Origin: Cymbidium sinense
Lineage: Eukaryota; Streptophyta; Magnoliopsida; Asparagales; Orchidaceae
Assembly (NCBI GenBank): GCA_021442155.1
Contig: JAKCPB010001392.1
Location: 100,490-164,489, forward strand
Length of the DNA: 64,000 nucleotides
Reading direction: 5' to 3'
Shown: positions 1 through 12,219 of the stretch, piece after piece
How the letters are laid out: every line of letters begins with the position of its first letter
Numbering within the stretch: the first letter of the stretch is position 1
Position numbers and translations under genes: made by a program
The notes under the pieces: generated by a model
The model's database searches: none
Seen by the model: the letters and a program-made list of their open reading frames with translations, nothing else
Told to the model about the DNA's origin: nothing

Positions 1-3000
1 AAGTTGATGTAAAACTTGAAGATGATTTATATAAAGATTTAATAGAATTACCTTTTGATTAATACTTGCCTTTTGTTCATAATTTACCAAAGAAAGTATT
101 AATCCCACATAATTTGTCAAAGCAAAGGTCAGACTACTTCAAAAGAATATTGAAGAACAAATGCAAAAGCTCTCAATCAAACCGAGACTAGATTGAAAGG
201 TCCAATCAATGATGATGACCGCTAGTCATTACCAATCATTTGGTTCTTTTCAAATTAGATTAACTCATGAGGAGTCAGGTTAGAAAATTTAGATGATCCA
301 AATGATTTTGAAGTCAAAGATGCACCACCAAAGTTCAAAGAAGAGATCAAAACCATCGAGTTCAAGGAAATCAACTTAGTAAATCAAGAAGATCCACTAG
401 ACATACACGTTCTTTGTTGAATAAAATTGAAACTAATGACTTAGTTAGGCTATTGATTGAGTTTAAGGACTGCTTTGCATGGAGTTATAAAGAGATGCGT
501 GGATTATCTCTCGATGAAGTGGTCCATAAATTAGCAATAGATCCTACTGTTAACTCTATCAAGCAAGCTCCTAGATGCATATGATTAGACATAGAACAAC
601 AAGTCATTTATGAAGTCAAGAAACCGATCGATGTCGCTTCATCTAAGAAGAAAAATACCTACCAAGTAGCATCATCCTAGTTAAGAAAAGAATGGTAAAT
701 TCATATATGCATCAATTTTAGGGATTTATATAAGGCATGTCCAAAAGATGAATTTCACTACCAATCTCTAAGTGATGGTCATCTCATCTCTCATGGACTC
801 ATCTGATATAATAAAATAAAGATATTCTCAAGATGAAACAAACACTTCTTTAGAACCCCATTTAGAATATATTACTATAAGGTCATGCCTTTCAGCTTGA
901 AAAATGTTGGTGCTACATACCAAGGTTGAATCTTCAATCTTCGATGAACTCATTCATCATCAGGTCGAGTGTTATGTTGAAGATTTTGTGCTCAAAAGTA
1001 GAGATAAGGAAGACCATCTCTTTGACTTGGGAGTAGTTTTTGAACAATTAAGATAATTTAACCTCAAAATGAACCCCCTGAAGTGTGCATTTGGAGTAGC
1101 TTCAGAGAATTTCTTTGGGTTTGTTGTTTGACACCAGGGAATCAGAATTGATCCAGAGAAGATCAACATGATATTATAATTTCCACCCCCTAAAGTTTAA
1201 CTTAACTCAAATCATTCCAAGGGTGGTTGGCATATTTAAGACACTTAATATCCAACTTATCGGGAAGATGTCAGCCATTCCCAGCACTGGCCAAAAAGGA
1301 TGTCAAGTTCAAGTGGGATGATAAGTGTGATCTTGCCTTTGAATACATCAAGCATTACTTGATGACATCATCAATTCTAGCAACTTCTATCCTTGGAAAG
1401 CTACTCATACATTACACTACCTTGTTAGATGACTACCTTAGTGCTTTGTTGGCCCAAGCCAATGATGAAGGGAAGGAATACGCAGTCTACTACTTCAGCC
1501 GAATATGAGGCTTTGATTATTAGTCCGGAGTTAGCTGTTACTCTAAGCATCTATAACATCAACATCTTTGGAGATTATCAACTAGTTATCAACCAAATCA
1601 CTAGGTCCTATAATTTTATAAAGCCCAAACTCCATCACTACCACAAGTACAAAATTGAGTTATTGGCATAAATCCCAGAGATTACAATTTATAAGATTCC
1701 TCGAGGAGAGAACATCATAGAGTATGCTTTAGCCAAGCTTGTCAAAGAGTTGGCATGGCCGGAGGATGAGTCCATGTCAATAAAAGTCTAAAATAGATAA
1801 ATATTATCCCTTATTGATACTAAACTCATCAAAAAGTACTCTCTTGAAGGGACAGTTTCCATTGCTAAGAAGGATAAAGAGTTAGATTTGAGGCAACCAT
1901 TCATGGATTACCTAAATAAAAGAAAACTACCTCAAGAGAAGTCCTGAGCCCATCAGATTAAGCAAGAAGCACTTTCCTATGCTCTTGTGGATGGTATCCT
2001 TTGCCGGCAAACTTTTGATCATATGTGGTTACATTGTTTAAACAAGCACGAAGCCCGTAATATCATGACCAAGGTACACTTATGATTATGTAGAGCTAAC
2101 CAATCTGATCCAAAGATGAATTCCAAGATCAAGAGACTAGGATAGTAGTCATCGATGATAAAAGCATGCATGGATACGGCTAGGTAAAGCCACCAATGCC
2201 AAATACATGGTATGGTCCTACACCAACCACCGAACATTCTAAATCCTACATTGGCCTCATGGCCATTTGAGTGTTGGGGTATCAACATAGTGGGTCTGAT
2301 TGATCCTCTTTATTCTAAGGATCATCAGTTCATCTTAGCAAAGATGATTCCTCTTAGAGAGGTCACAACTCACCATATCCTTTAGTTTTTAAGAAACCAT
2401 ATTGTGTATAGGTTCAGAGTGCCTGAACGAAATATATCTGATAATGGTAATTCATTTAAGAGCACTGAGATCAACAACTTTTCTAGGAGACACAACATAG
2501 ATTGGAGATATACTACCATCAACTACCTAAGGGAAAATGGCTTAGCAGAAGCCTTCAATAAAACTCACATCCAAATACTGAAGAATACACTCGATAATAA
2601 CAAACAACAGTGGCATGAGCAGTTAGTTGAAGCTTTGTTGGCCTACTTTACCACATATAGAACTCCAACTCAATATATTTCTTTCTCCTTAGTGTATGGT
2701 ATGAAGTTGTTGTACCATTAGAAGTCTAACTCCCATCACTAAGGACAATTATGGGTAGCAAGATCACAACAGAGCAGACCACCAAGTTGCGGTTAGAAGA
2801 ACTTGAAGATTTGGAAGAGAGATGCCTATAGGCATGCTAAAATCTCAAGTTGTACAAAGCTAAAATGATTCAAACTCACTACAAGTTGGTCCATCATAGA
2901 TTTTTTAAGTATGAGAGCTTATTTTAGTTCTAAGGAGACCGATTGTTGCCCATCGTAAGATGGGAGGCAAGTTTGAACCCACTTGGGAAGGCCCTTTTTC

Positions 3001-3110
3001 CATAGAGATGGTTTACCAAGGAGGGTCTTATCAGCTTATTAATCATAAGGCAGAAACCCTAATGCTTCCAATTAGCAGGCTCAACTTAAAAAAATATTAT
3101 AAATCATGTC
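1..3110 (+). pseudogene. Decayed pol of a Tat/Ogre-like Ty3/gypsy retrotransposon (element E1), 5' end outside window
   Basis: The polyprotein would make the protease, reverse transcriptase, RNase H and integrase that copy and insert the element. The window opens just before RT, in sequence that matches element E2 near 21105. The RT thumb and palm are seen in pieces at about 480-1190. The active-site box reads YVED at 973-984, where YVDD is usual. RNase H is at 1227-1505 and joins directly to the end of a second, Tat-type RNase H (about 1503-1671, with FGDYQLVINQI). Integrase runs about 2020-2720 and keeps SDNG and NGLAEAFNKT, but the first catalytic Asp is Asn at 2284-2286 (WGIN). A GPY/F-like module (WEGPF) at 2960-3110 ends with LKKYY. 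Many frameshifts and stops mean it cannot be active. The Tat assignment rests on the second RNase H and on similarity to E2. Confidence 0.85.
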
Positions 3111-4560
3111 TAAAAATAATTATCATCAATGTAAATTTCATTTCAAATTCAATCTCTTCCATGTTGAAAATATTCTTGTTTGCGAATTTACCATGATGTA
3201 TTTAGGGTAGGTGTAAGGAACCTAAGCATCATTCTATCCTTCATTGACACAACACAAACACAAACTACACACAAACATATAAAACAAACACATATCTTTT
3301 ATCTCAAGCTACTATGAGTTTAGATAACGCTTCCAGTAACACTCACTCAGTGGTCTTATTTCTTTGGAGGATGTAAGTCTGCTATGCTTTCCTTCCTTAC
3401 TTAACCACTACACATCGATGAGCGCCTTGTTAGTTTGGTAAGCCTTACTGCATGGCCAGTAATCTACCTCATGTTGTCTTCATTTAAGAGGATGTGAGTC
3501 CACAATGCTTTCTTCTTGGATTATCCTTTATGCACTTACTGGGTTGTGTTTATTTGAGGTTTAAGAAAAGTCCCCTAGTGGCTCCTTCCCTCCTAACTAC
3601 TTCAAGTCTGGGTCTAGTTCTATCTCTGGGCTCCCCACTTAGTAGCCCTCTAGGTCAGATAGCATCTGTCCCGCTAATGATAGACTATCCCGATGATCAA
3701 TTCCACTAGAAAAATTGTAAGCATATAAGCTTTCTTTCTAGATTCATCATTGCACATCGACGGGCACCTTAGGTTGGTTGGTTCTCACTATGCTGATGGA
3801 TACACCACTCATGCCAACGGATACACATTAGGTTGGTTGGTTCTCGCACCTTAGGATACACTACTCATGGTAGATGTAAGTTTGCTACACTTTCTCCTTG
3901 AGTTAGCCACTGTACACCTATAAGCTTTCTTTTCTAAGGCTCAAGATAATGCCCCTAGAAGCACCTCCCCTATGGGCACTATATTTGGATCACATCCTTT
4001 GCGACCCCATTTAGACACTACCTTGGTTACTATGATGGACAGCCTCTTCCTAGTAACCACACTGGTTGGAGAATCCATCACATGTGCGTGATTCTCTCTT
4101 GGTCCAATAAATCTGAGATAAGTCAAGGTCAACATAGCCCCTTCTCGGTGTGATCCCTCACACACCAACATGAACCATTCAAAGACATAAACAAAATATA
4201 TATTCACTTATAGATTAGGAGGATACCCTTAGTGGTATCTTTTCCTAAGAAGGCATCCTATGTTTAGAGCAATGTCAACAAAACTCCCTATGGGAATTGC
4301 ATGACTACTCTTAAGTTGATATAAGTCACAAGCATAATTAACTCAATAGACGCCCCTAAGTCATGTTTGATTTATTATGCTACCAATAGGTCACCCCAGT
4401 AGCTGTTCTTTGCTTTAGAAGATGTAAGTCTGCTATGCCTTCTTCCTAGAATAGATGTTGCACACCAAAAGGAAACCCTTTAGGTTTGCTAGCTCTACCT
4501 GATGGCCAGTAGACTATCCCCTTGGATTTATAAATTTGAGATAAGATAAGTCTGATATAG
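3111..4560 (+). repeat. 3' noncoding tail of E1 with diverged tandem repeats
   Basis: No coding sequence is credible here. Variants of one cassette recur near 3370, 3490, 3720, 3870 and 4420. The cassette has a GATGTAAGTCTGCTATGC-like start, a TTTCTTCCTAG-like block, a CACAC-GATGGGCACC-like block and a TTAGGTTGGTTGG-like end. The same family follows pol in element E2 (25080-26700) and occurs again at 33690-34260. Long 3' noncoding tails with tandem repeats are known in Tat/Ogre elements. The short ORFs at 3494-3709 and 3941-4207 are treated as chance. Confidence 0.65.
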
Positions 4561-6840
4561 CCACTTCTGAATGGACTCATCACATACTAACAGGGTCCAT
4601 ACATTAACTCAGATTAAATTAAACCCAATCTAATATTCCCTAGTGTAGTTAAATCACACCCTTCTCCCTAGTGGAGCCCCAAATCATATGTAAACAAGTC
4701 AAGCAAACAAGTCAACTTCAAAACCAACCTCCCGAGTGGAGCCAAATTAAATAAACTCCCCTTGTAGAGTCTAAATCAATAAAATCCAAATAAATTATTA
4801 TTCCCAGTGGATACATCCTCAAACAAATCTATGAAAATAAACTCAAATCCTAATCCCCAATGGATAGGTTGAACATGCTTCCCTAGTGGAAGGTTCATAT
4901 ACCCGATCCCAGAAGACTCTAGCCCATATATTTAGTAGATATGCCTCCACATCAATTAAAACAAATTAAATTAAAGTCAATTCGATCTTAATCCCCGATG
5001 GATTATAGATTTTTATCCCTAATGAATCTTCTTTCCACAAATCATATAATCAAATCTGATTCAAACCTTATCCCCAACAAATTTTCTTCTTCTATGCCCT
5101 CAAGATAGACCCCTCACATGTCATGTCCAATGCATGTGTGATCCCCTAGCAGATCTCCCTTCATGTCCTTCACATGGAATTCTCATCAAATCTCATTTCT
5201 CTTCTTATGCACACCTTTAATACTTCAACCAAAAGTCTAACAATGTATTCATTCAAATTACATCATCTTAACATTGTAATCAAAATTTTATGATTTATGA
5301 TGGTGCAAACTCAAACTAACTATACAATATCATGCTAAACATATTATAGTGTGGATTAACACACTATATTATATTATAATATATGATGTTATATTATAAT
5401 TTATTATAATATAATATATTGTCTAACATTACACCTCATTATAATCACTTAAAAGGAACAAATCATAAATTTTTCTCAAAATATGAATAATTTTCAATTT
5501 TGATGTAAAATTGTTATTTTCTATTAGAAATGGTACACAATATTATCATTTTGGTGTTGCTTATTGGTGTGTGCCATGAATTTGGCCAAATTCTTTCATA
5601 TCAACCTTCAAATTAACATTTTTTTGAGTTTTGACCCAATGTATTATAACAAAAGTAAAATATTCTGAAATGTATAATAACATTTAATAACAAACCACCA
5701 CATTCATATATATGTGAAGTTATATTCTTATGTACATTATATTTTAATATGCTTTCATATATTATATTATCTTACATTACACCTTAAAATGAATCACTTT
5801 AAGCAAAAAAATTTATAAAATTTGGTTGAAAAATAAATATTTATTTTGGATGCAAAATTTCATTCTTTGATTAAAGGACACACCATATCACACCAATGAT
5901 GTTCCTAAAGCTTACCTTAAATTTGGCCAAATCCCACCATCTCACCCTATAAATTAATATTTTTATAAATTATACCAGTACAAAATCTACTACATCATAC
6001 TATAATAAACTAAAATATGCTAAACAATAAGTTGTAATACACAATAGTATGCTATAATGCATGATGATACACTATGTTAGGGCATCCTATATTATTATAC
6101 ACTATAACATATTATATTATATTATATTATATTGCATATCACAACACAAGAGAATGCTTAACATAAAAAAATCATAAAATTTGTCTAAATAATAAAAAAC
6201 TATATGTTTTAGTCGTATCACTTTCATATTTTAAATTAAAATAATATATTTTGATGCCATGCTCTATCTATTATGAATTTGGCCAAATTCCACCATTTTA
6301 AAGTCTAAATCAACATTTTTATAAGTAATGCTAGTGTAGGCTCGACTGCTTGATTGTAAAATACTAAAAGAATTTAAATGCCTAGAATAATATATTATGA
6401 TATATGATGTTATACTAAGCTACAACATATAATATTTATTTTGAACATACAATCTTACTTTTTAGACAACAAGTGGCGTAGCACACCTTTGATACTACAA
6501 CCTAATTCTCACTTCAAATTTAACAAATTTCATCATCTGATTTGTTAAATTAATATTTTTATGATTTATATTAATATGGACTATAGGGCACAATACCATA
6601 ATACTAAAACATTTCAAAACATCTTATAACATCCAAAAACACATCACTACATGCTCAAATATATGATGCTACATTATATTATAAAATTTGGTATTATAAT
6701 ATGATTTAGGGTTAGGGTTTAAGGTATTCAAATCTCTAATAGTCAAGAGAAAGTTTATTGAAGACATTTTCTTTAGCTACCACAATTATGTTAGGATTAG
6801 GTCATTCTTTAGATGTACTCCTAATGACATCTTTATTCAA
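4310..6840. repeat. Copy 1 of a large direct repeat (second copy at about 33960-36375)
   Basis: This stretch lines up with 33960-36375 in the same order and strand, over shared blocks such as the ATATGATGTTATATTATAAT segment, the ATTTGGCCAAATTC blocks and the end block with TTCAAATCTCTAATA. Similarity continues through the step into telomere-like sequence (GATTTAGGGTTAGGGTTT, about 6703). By eye the copies differ by many substitutions and 1-5 base indels. Most of it is AT-rich, with self-complementary ATAATATATTAT-type runs around 5340-5420 and 6100-6135. It is probably the end of a retrotransposon tail duplicated together with its junction. I see no gene in it. Confidence 0.75.
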
Positions 6841-9800
6841 GGTTTGAGGTTTAGGGTTATTTTAGGGTTTGGGGTTTAGGGTTTAAAAGTCTAAGTTATA
6901 GGTCTTGTGGGTTTAGGTTTATGGTTTGGGTTTTAGGGTTGGTGGGTTTTTAGGTTTGGGTTTAAGTGGTAGGATTTATGATTTAGGTTTAGGATTTTAG
7001 ATTTGGGTTTTAGGGTTTAGGGTTTAGTATTTAGATTTAGAGTTTAGAAGTTTAGTTTTAAGGGGTTGTAGGTTTATGGTTGCAGGATGGGGTTTAAGGT
7101 GGTTAATTACCAAGATAAGGCTTAGGGTTAGGATTTAGGGTTCAAGATTTAGATTTTTTGTTTAAATAAGCAAAGGTAGTTATTTAGTTTAATTTTTAGT
7201 TTATGTTTTATTTTAATTTTAGTTTAGGTTTATGTTTATTTTGTTTAGTTTATTTTCATTTTATTAGGTTTAGGTTTTATTTTTATTTTTAGGTTTAGAT
7301 TTTATTTTATTTTTTTAGGTTTAGTTTTTAGGTTTTTATTTTAGGTTTATTTTTATGTTTTATTTTGTAATTAATATTTAGGTTTATTTTTTTAGTTTAT
7401 TTTATTTTATTTACTTTAGGGTATAGGTTTAATTTATTTTAGGTTTAGGTTTAGGTTTTATTTAATTTAGTTTAGTTTATTTTAGTTTAGGTTTAGGTTT
7501 ATTTTATTTTGTTTAATTTAGGTTTAGATATTTTGTTTAGTTTAGGGTTTAGATTTTATTTTTATTTATTTTTGGTTTAATCTATTTAGTTTTATATTAT
7601 TTTACTTTAGGTTTATTTTATTAATATTTTAGTTTTATTTTATTTGGGTTTTATTTTATTTTTAGTTTAGTTTAGGTTTTTATTTATTCATTTTAGTTTT
7701 ATTTTTTTTATTTTATCCATTTTACATTTAGGTTGTAGGTTTATTTTTTAAGTTTAGGTTTTAGTTTGGTTTTGTTATTTTTTTTTATTTTATTTTGTTT
7801 TAGGTTTATTTATTTATTTATTTATTTTGTTTTATTTTTATTATGTTTTAGGTTTTATTTTAGGGTTTTGGGAGTTTGAATTTTAGGATTGAGGTTGGTA
7901 CATTTTTTTATTATTTTTTAGGATTTATTTTATGGTTTAGTTTTAAGGTAGTTTAGGTTTAGTATCAGTTTTTATTTTTTTAGGTTTAGGTTTGTGGTTA
8001 GGGTTTAGTTTTTAGGGTTTTAGGGTATGGTTTTGGGTTTAGGTTTGGATAGTCAGGATTTAGCTTTTAGGGTCATGTAGGATTAGGGTTGGGTAGAGTT
8101 ATTAGGTAGGTATTTTGTAAGGTTAGTTTTAAAGTCAGCATATTTAGTATTTTAATTTATTTACATTTTATTTTTTATGTCCAGCTCATTTCATTTATTT
8201 AGTTTTATTTATTTTTTATTTATTTTATTTTAGGTTTAATTTATTTTAGGTTTATTATTTAGTTTATTTATTTTTAGGTTTTATGTTTATTTTCTTTATT
8301 TTATTTTATTTTATTTTATAGGTTTAGGTATTTTTTATTTTAAGTTTATGTAGGTTTTATTTTATTTTATTAGGTTTTATTTTTTTGTTTTATTTTTTTT
8401 TAGTTTATTTAGGTTTTATTTATTTTATTTTATTTTAGCCAAGTTTTATTTATATGAGGTTTGTAATTTAGAATTTAATAATTTAATTTTATATTTTATT
8501 TATTTGTTTTTTTAATTTATTTTATTTTGTTTTATTTAGTTTAAGTTTATGTTTTTTTTGGGGTTTAGGGTTTAGGGTTTAGTGTTTAGTTTTTTTGGTT
8601 TAGGGTTTACAATTTAGCATTGTAGGTTTTAGGGTTTAGGGTTTACAGAAGGGTAAGGGTTTAGCGTTTGGTTTTATTGGTTTAGGATTGAGGCTTTAGG
8701 GTTTACGGTAGGTTGGGGTTTTATTGTTTATTTTAGTTTTTATTTATTTTAAATTAATTAAACCTTAGGTTATTTAGTTTATCCAATTTATTTTATATTT
8801 ATTTTATTTTACTTTATTTTTATTTTATTTAGTTTATTTACTTTTATATACTTTATTTTTAGGTTTATTTGTATAAGTTTAGATTTTATTTTAATTTATT
8901 TTAGGTTTAGGTTGGTAGGTTTTAGTTTATTTTTTTGTGTAGATTTAGTTTTTTTATTTTATTTTAAGCTTTGATTTTATGTTTATTTTAGGTTTTAATT
9001 TTTTAGTTTAGGTTTAGGTTTCATTAGTTTATTTTATTTAGTTTAGTTTATTTTTAGGTTTAGGTTTATTTATTTTAGTTTAGTTAATTTTAGTTTAAGT
9101 TTAGGTTTTTTTATTTTATTTTAGTTTAGGTTTTTTTTCATTTAGGGTTTAGGTTTATTGTTTATTTTTTTTATTTTATATTTTTTAGGTTTAGTATTTT
9201 ATTTATTTGATTTTATTTTATGTTTGTTTTTTTATTTTAGTTTAGTTTAGGTTTTATTTTTTTTACTTTAGTTTAGTTTTATTTTTTTATTTTATTTTCT
9301 TTTTATTTAGGTTTAGGTTTGTTTTAGTTTATATTAAGATTTTAAGTTTTATTTATTTTAACTTTAGATTTTTAGCTTTTTAGGGTTTAGGGATTAGGGT
9401 TTAGGGTTTAGCATTTAGGGTTTAGGGTTTTTGTGGTTTATGATTTTCAGGGTTTAGAATTTAGGGTTGAGAGTTTAAGTTTTAGGTCTAGGGTTCCGGT
9501 TTTAGTTTAGGGTTTAATTTTATTTAGTTTAGTTTATTTAATTTAGGTTAATTTATTTTAGTTTAGTTTTTTTATTTTAGTTAATTTCTTAAGTTTAGAT
9601 TTATTTTTTATAGTATTATATTTATTTTATTTTTTTAGGTTTAGGTTTTATTTTTATTTTTAGGATTAAGTTTAAGTTTTATTTTATTTTTTTTGTTAGG
9701 ATTTTTCTTTTTATTTTAGGTTTATTTTTAGGTTTTATTTATTTTTAGTTTAGGTTTAGGTTTATTTTGAGTTTATTTTAATTTATATAGGATTTAGGTT

Positions 9801-10431
9801 TAGGATTTATTTATTTAGTTTAGTTTATTTGAGTTTAGGTTTAAGTTTATTATATTTTTATTTTAGGTTTAGGTTTTTTTGTTTAGCTTAGGATTTAATG
9901 TTTTTAATTCATTTTATGTTTTATTTTATGGTTTATTATTTTGATTTAGGTTTCAAATTATTTTTATTTAATTTTATTTTAGCTTTATTTGTTTAGGTTT
10001 AGTTTAAATTTTTTTTAGGTTTTTTATTTTTTTAGTTTAGTTTAAGTTTATTTATTTGTTTTATATTTTATTTTCTTTTTAGGTTTAGGTTTAGGTTTAG
10101 GTTTAGTCAGTTTTTATTTTATTTTATTTTCATTTAGGTTTATTTATTTATTTTATTTTAGGTTTTATTTTTGATTTAGGTTTTTAGCTTTTTTTTTAGG
10201 GTTTAAGGTTTAGGGTTTAGGTTTAAGATAGATTTAGTTTTTTTTATTTTATTATATTATTCTTTTCGTGGTTTAGGGTTTAGGGTTTAGGTTTATTTGG
10301 GTGTCAAGTTTAGGGTTTAGGGTTTTACTGGTGAGTTTAGGGTTTAGGGTTTAGTTTTTTTAGGTTTAGGTTTGGGTTTAGGGTTTAGGGTTTATTTAGG
10401 TTCATGTTTTTAGTTTTAGGGTTTGGATTTT
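6840..10431 (+). repeat. Degenerate plant telomere-like array T1 (TTTAGGG, TTTAGG, TTTTA variants)
   Basis: The G-rich strand is on +. TTTAGGG and TTTAGGTTTAGG tracts (6840-7140, 7990-8110, 8560-8700, 9375-9510, 10200-10430) alternate with long TTTTA/TTTAT-rich tracts (7180-7860, 8150-8560, 8720-9360, 9520-10190). A junction motif (T run, then TTTAAATAAGCAAAGG) lies at 7155-7176, at the start of a TTTTA-rich tract. There are no genes. It could be an interstitial or subtelomeric array, or partly a basecalling artefact of telomere sequence. Confidence 0.85.
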
Positions 10432-10866
10432 TGGTTTTTCAATAGAGAATAAGATTCAACATCTCTTCTTTTGATTTCATCAACCAAGTAACACACCATG
10501 TTTAAAACATAAGCAACATAGATAAAAAAATGAGAATAGCAAATCAAAACCCTAGATAACTAGAACTATCCCTACTATAAAGACACAGTTCCATAAGCTA
10601 ATTTGGATCTTCTTTAGTTTCTCCTCATCCAACAGCCTCTGAGTAGCGTGATCCACCCTTATATCCTAGATCTCCCTTGCCACCACCATAGTAACCTCCA
10701 TCACTCCTCCCGCCTCATAACCACTTGCCACCATCACCTCCATATCTACCACACCTAGATACCACCACTACGATAATGGCCTCATCCGCCTTCACTTTCA
10801 CCGCTAGATCTAGATTGAGTCTGGTTGATGGTGATGTTCCTGCCATCAAGGTTCTGCACATTCTTA
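10432..10866 (-). pseudogene. 5'-truncated retrocopy of a glycine-rich RNA-binding protein mRNA (copy 1)
   Basis: Read on the minus strand from 10866, the sequence starts within the end of the RRM RNA-binding domain (LDGRNITINQTQSR, about 10800-10855). It continues into a glycine-rich tail (GGRSDGGYYGGGKGDLG, about 10650-10715) and then into 3' UTR-like sequence ending near 10440. The family normally has about 150 residues: an N-terminal RRM and a C-terminal Gly/Tyr/Arg-rich tail. Only the RRM end and the tail are present. There is at least one in-frame stop in the Gly region. No intron is seen, and the downstream end meets a short T run (antisense of poly(A)) beside telomere-like DNA. The 5' cut is at AAGAATG, the same point as in copies 2 and 3. 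It is best read as a processed pseudogene made by LINE machinery. Confidence 0.8.
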
Positions 10867-10875
10867 GGGTTTAGG

Positions 10876-12200
10876 TTTTTTTAAGGGAAATTTGGGGAAT
10901 TATATTGCCATAAAGAAAAAGTACAAAGTCCTTAGAGGGGGTACATTTCTTAACAAATGCTCAAAGAGCCATAATAAGCCCTGAAGAGATAAACCCCCTA
11001 AATATTACAATAATATAAGGAAAAAACAAAGCAGAACCAAAACAAAATCAACAACAACAATAGATCCATGTGCGCAATAAAAACATCCACTAGGTCCTTT
11101 GATACTAAGAAGATCCACCTGCAAGATTCTCCCAACCTATAAAAGGAATCTACAACATACTAATGAAAGGATGAGTATAATTAAGCAAGCATAAGGAGTA
11201 TGAGCAAAGAAAATGAGCAAAGTAAAGAAAAGGCTCAGGCTAAGTTACAATCATCTCAAGGAGAAATACTATATGTAAGCATCCAAACTTTTGGAGAAGA
11301 GTTACAATTACATATAATGCTACTAGCCAAAAGAAGATTGGGAGGGAAACATCAACCATCATTTCCAAAGATACCTCTTATAGCCCATCATCCCAAGTCC
11401 ATCTTAAGGTTGCAAATCCAAGCGCATTATCCAACCACAGAGCCTTAAAATAAATAAGCCTAATAAGGCAAAAAAATCTACCAACCATCAGGGACAGCAG
11501 TAGTACAGTAGGAACACCACCAAAGCCACCACCAAAGACCCCACCAAAGAGGAATAGGAACATCAAAGGGAGCAAGCATCATGACCTTAACAACACAAAC
11601 TAGAGAAAACCAAGACCAAAAAGGAAAAAACACAACAGCTCATGTCCTTCACAAGAAAATAGGAAAGGCAGCAAGGCTTTCACCCAAACCTAAAAAAGGG
11701 AAGCAGTAGCAACAAAGAAAGAAGAACCATAGTAGGAGCAGGCCAACCAGCATGTCCCCAATAGAGCAAGAAAGAAAGGCCAAAACATCCACCCATCCAT
11801 CCAACCCGAAAAAAATAGCCAACCAACCCAAATAAAATTGTCACCAACCATCACAAATAGCAAAAAAATTGAAATCGTGGAAAGACCATCCCTTCATGCC
11901 AAAACCACCCAAGATAACCAAGAAGAAAAGTGTAGAAAATAGTAGCATCCACCAAACCCAACCAAAAGAGATAAATTTTGATCCGGGTGAGGTGAAAATC
12001 TAGCCAAAAACTAAATGATACAAAGACCAGTAAGATAGATTAAAAGCCATCCATCAGGAGCAGCAGCAATACAACAGGAACACCACCAAAGCCAATAGAA
12101 AAAAGGAGGATAAATATCAATGAGTGCAAGCATCATAACCAGACCCAAGTTAGGCACCAACACACTAAACCAAGTTACCAGATCTCAAATAAAAACAACA
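10876..12200 (-). mobile_element. LINE A: 5'-truncated L1-type LINE, 3' end only
   Basis: The 3' terminus lies at the T run 10876-10882 (antisense poly(A)) directly after TTTAGG. The first 350 bp closely match LINE D (63250 onward), including ACAAAGTCCTTAGA, GATAAACCCCCTAA and GATCCACCTGCAA blocks, and share the GCATCCAAACTTTTGG block (11279) with LINEs B and C. No RT or endonuclease is present, so only the 3' untranslated region survives. A block at 11478-11590 is repeated at about 12045-12140, giving an internal repeat with a period of roughly 570 bp. The other end abuts the truncated LTR of E2 near 12200. Minus-strand ORFs at 11378-11575 and 11649-11831 look like composition effects. Confidence 0.75.
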
Positions 12201-12219
12201 GCCATTTATTCTTTTGCAG

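Noticed and set aside
6840..10431. Reading array T1 as a true chromosome end
   Set aside because: It is followed by more than 50 kb of other sequence, and its repeats are heavily degenerate. An interstitial or subtelomeric array, or an assembly effect, is more likely.
10660..10800. Possibility that the GRP-like stretch is a functional gene
   Set aside because: The RRM is almost entirely missing, stops interrupt the frame, and the ends meet telomere-like repeat and a T run. It is a truncated retrocopy.
11378..11831. Minus-strand ORFs with a GGVFGGGFGGV stretch, at first resembling a Gly-rich protein tail
   Set aside because: The Gly codons come from an ACCACCAAAG-type low-complexity patch in the LINE A 3' region, are not linked to any RRM sequence, and LINE D has the same patch.
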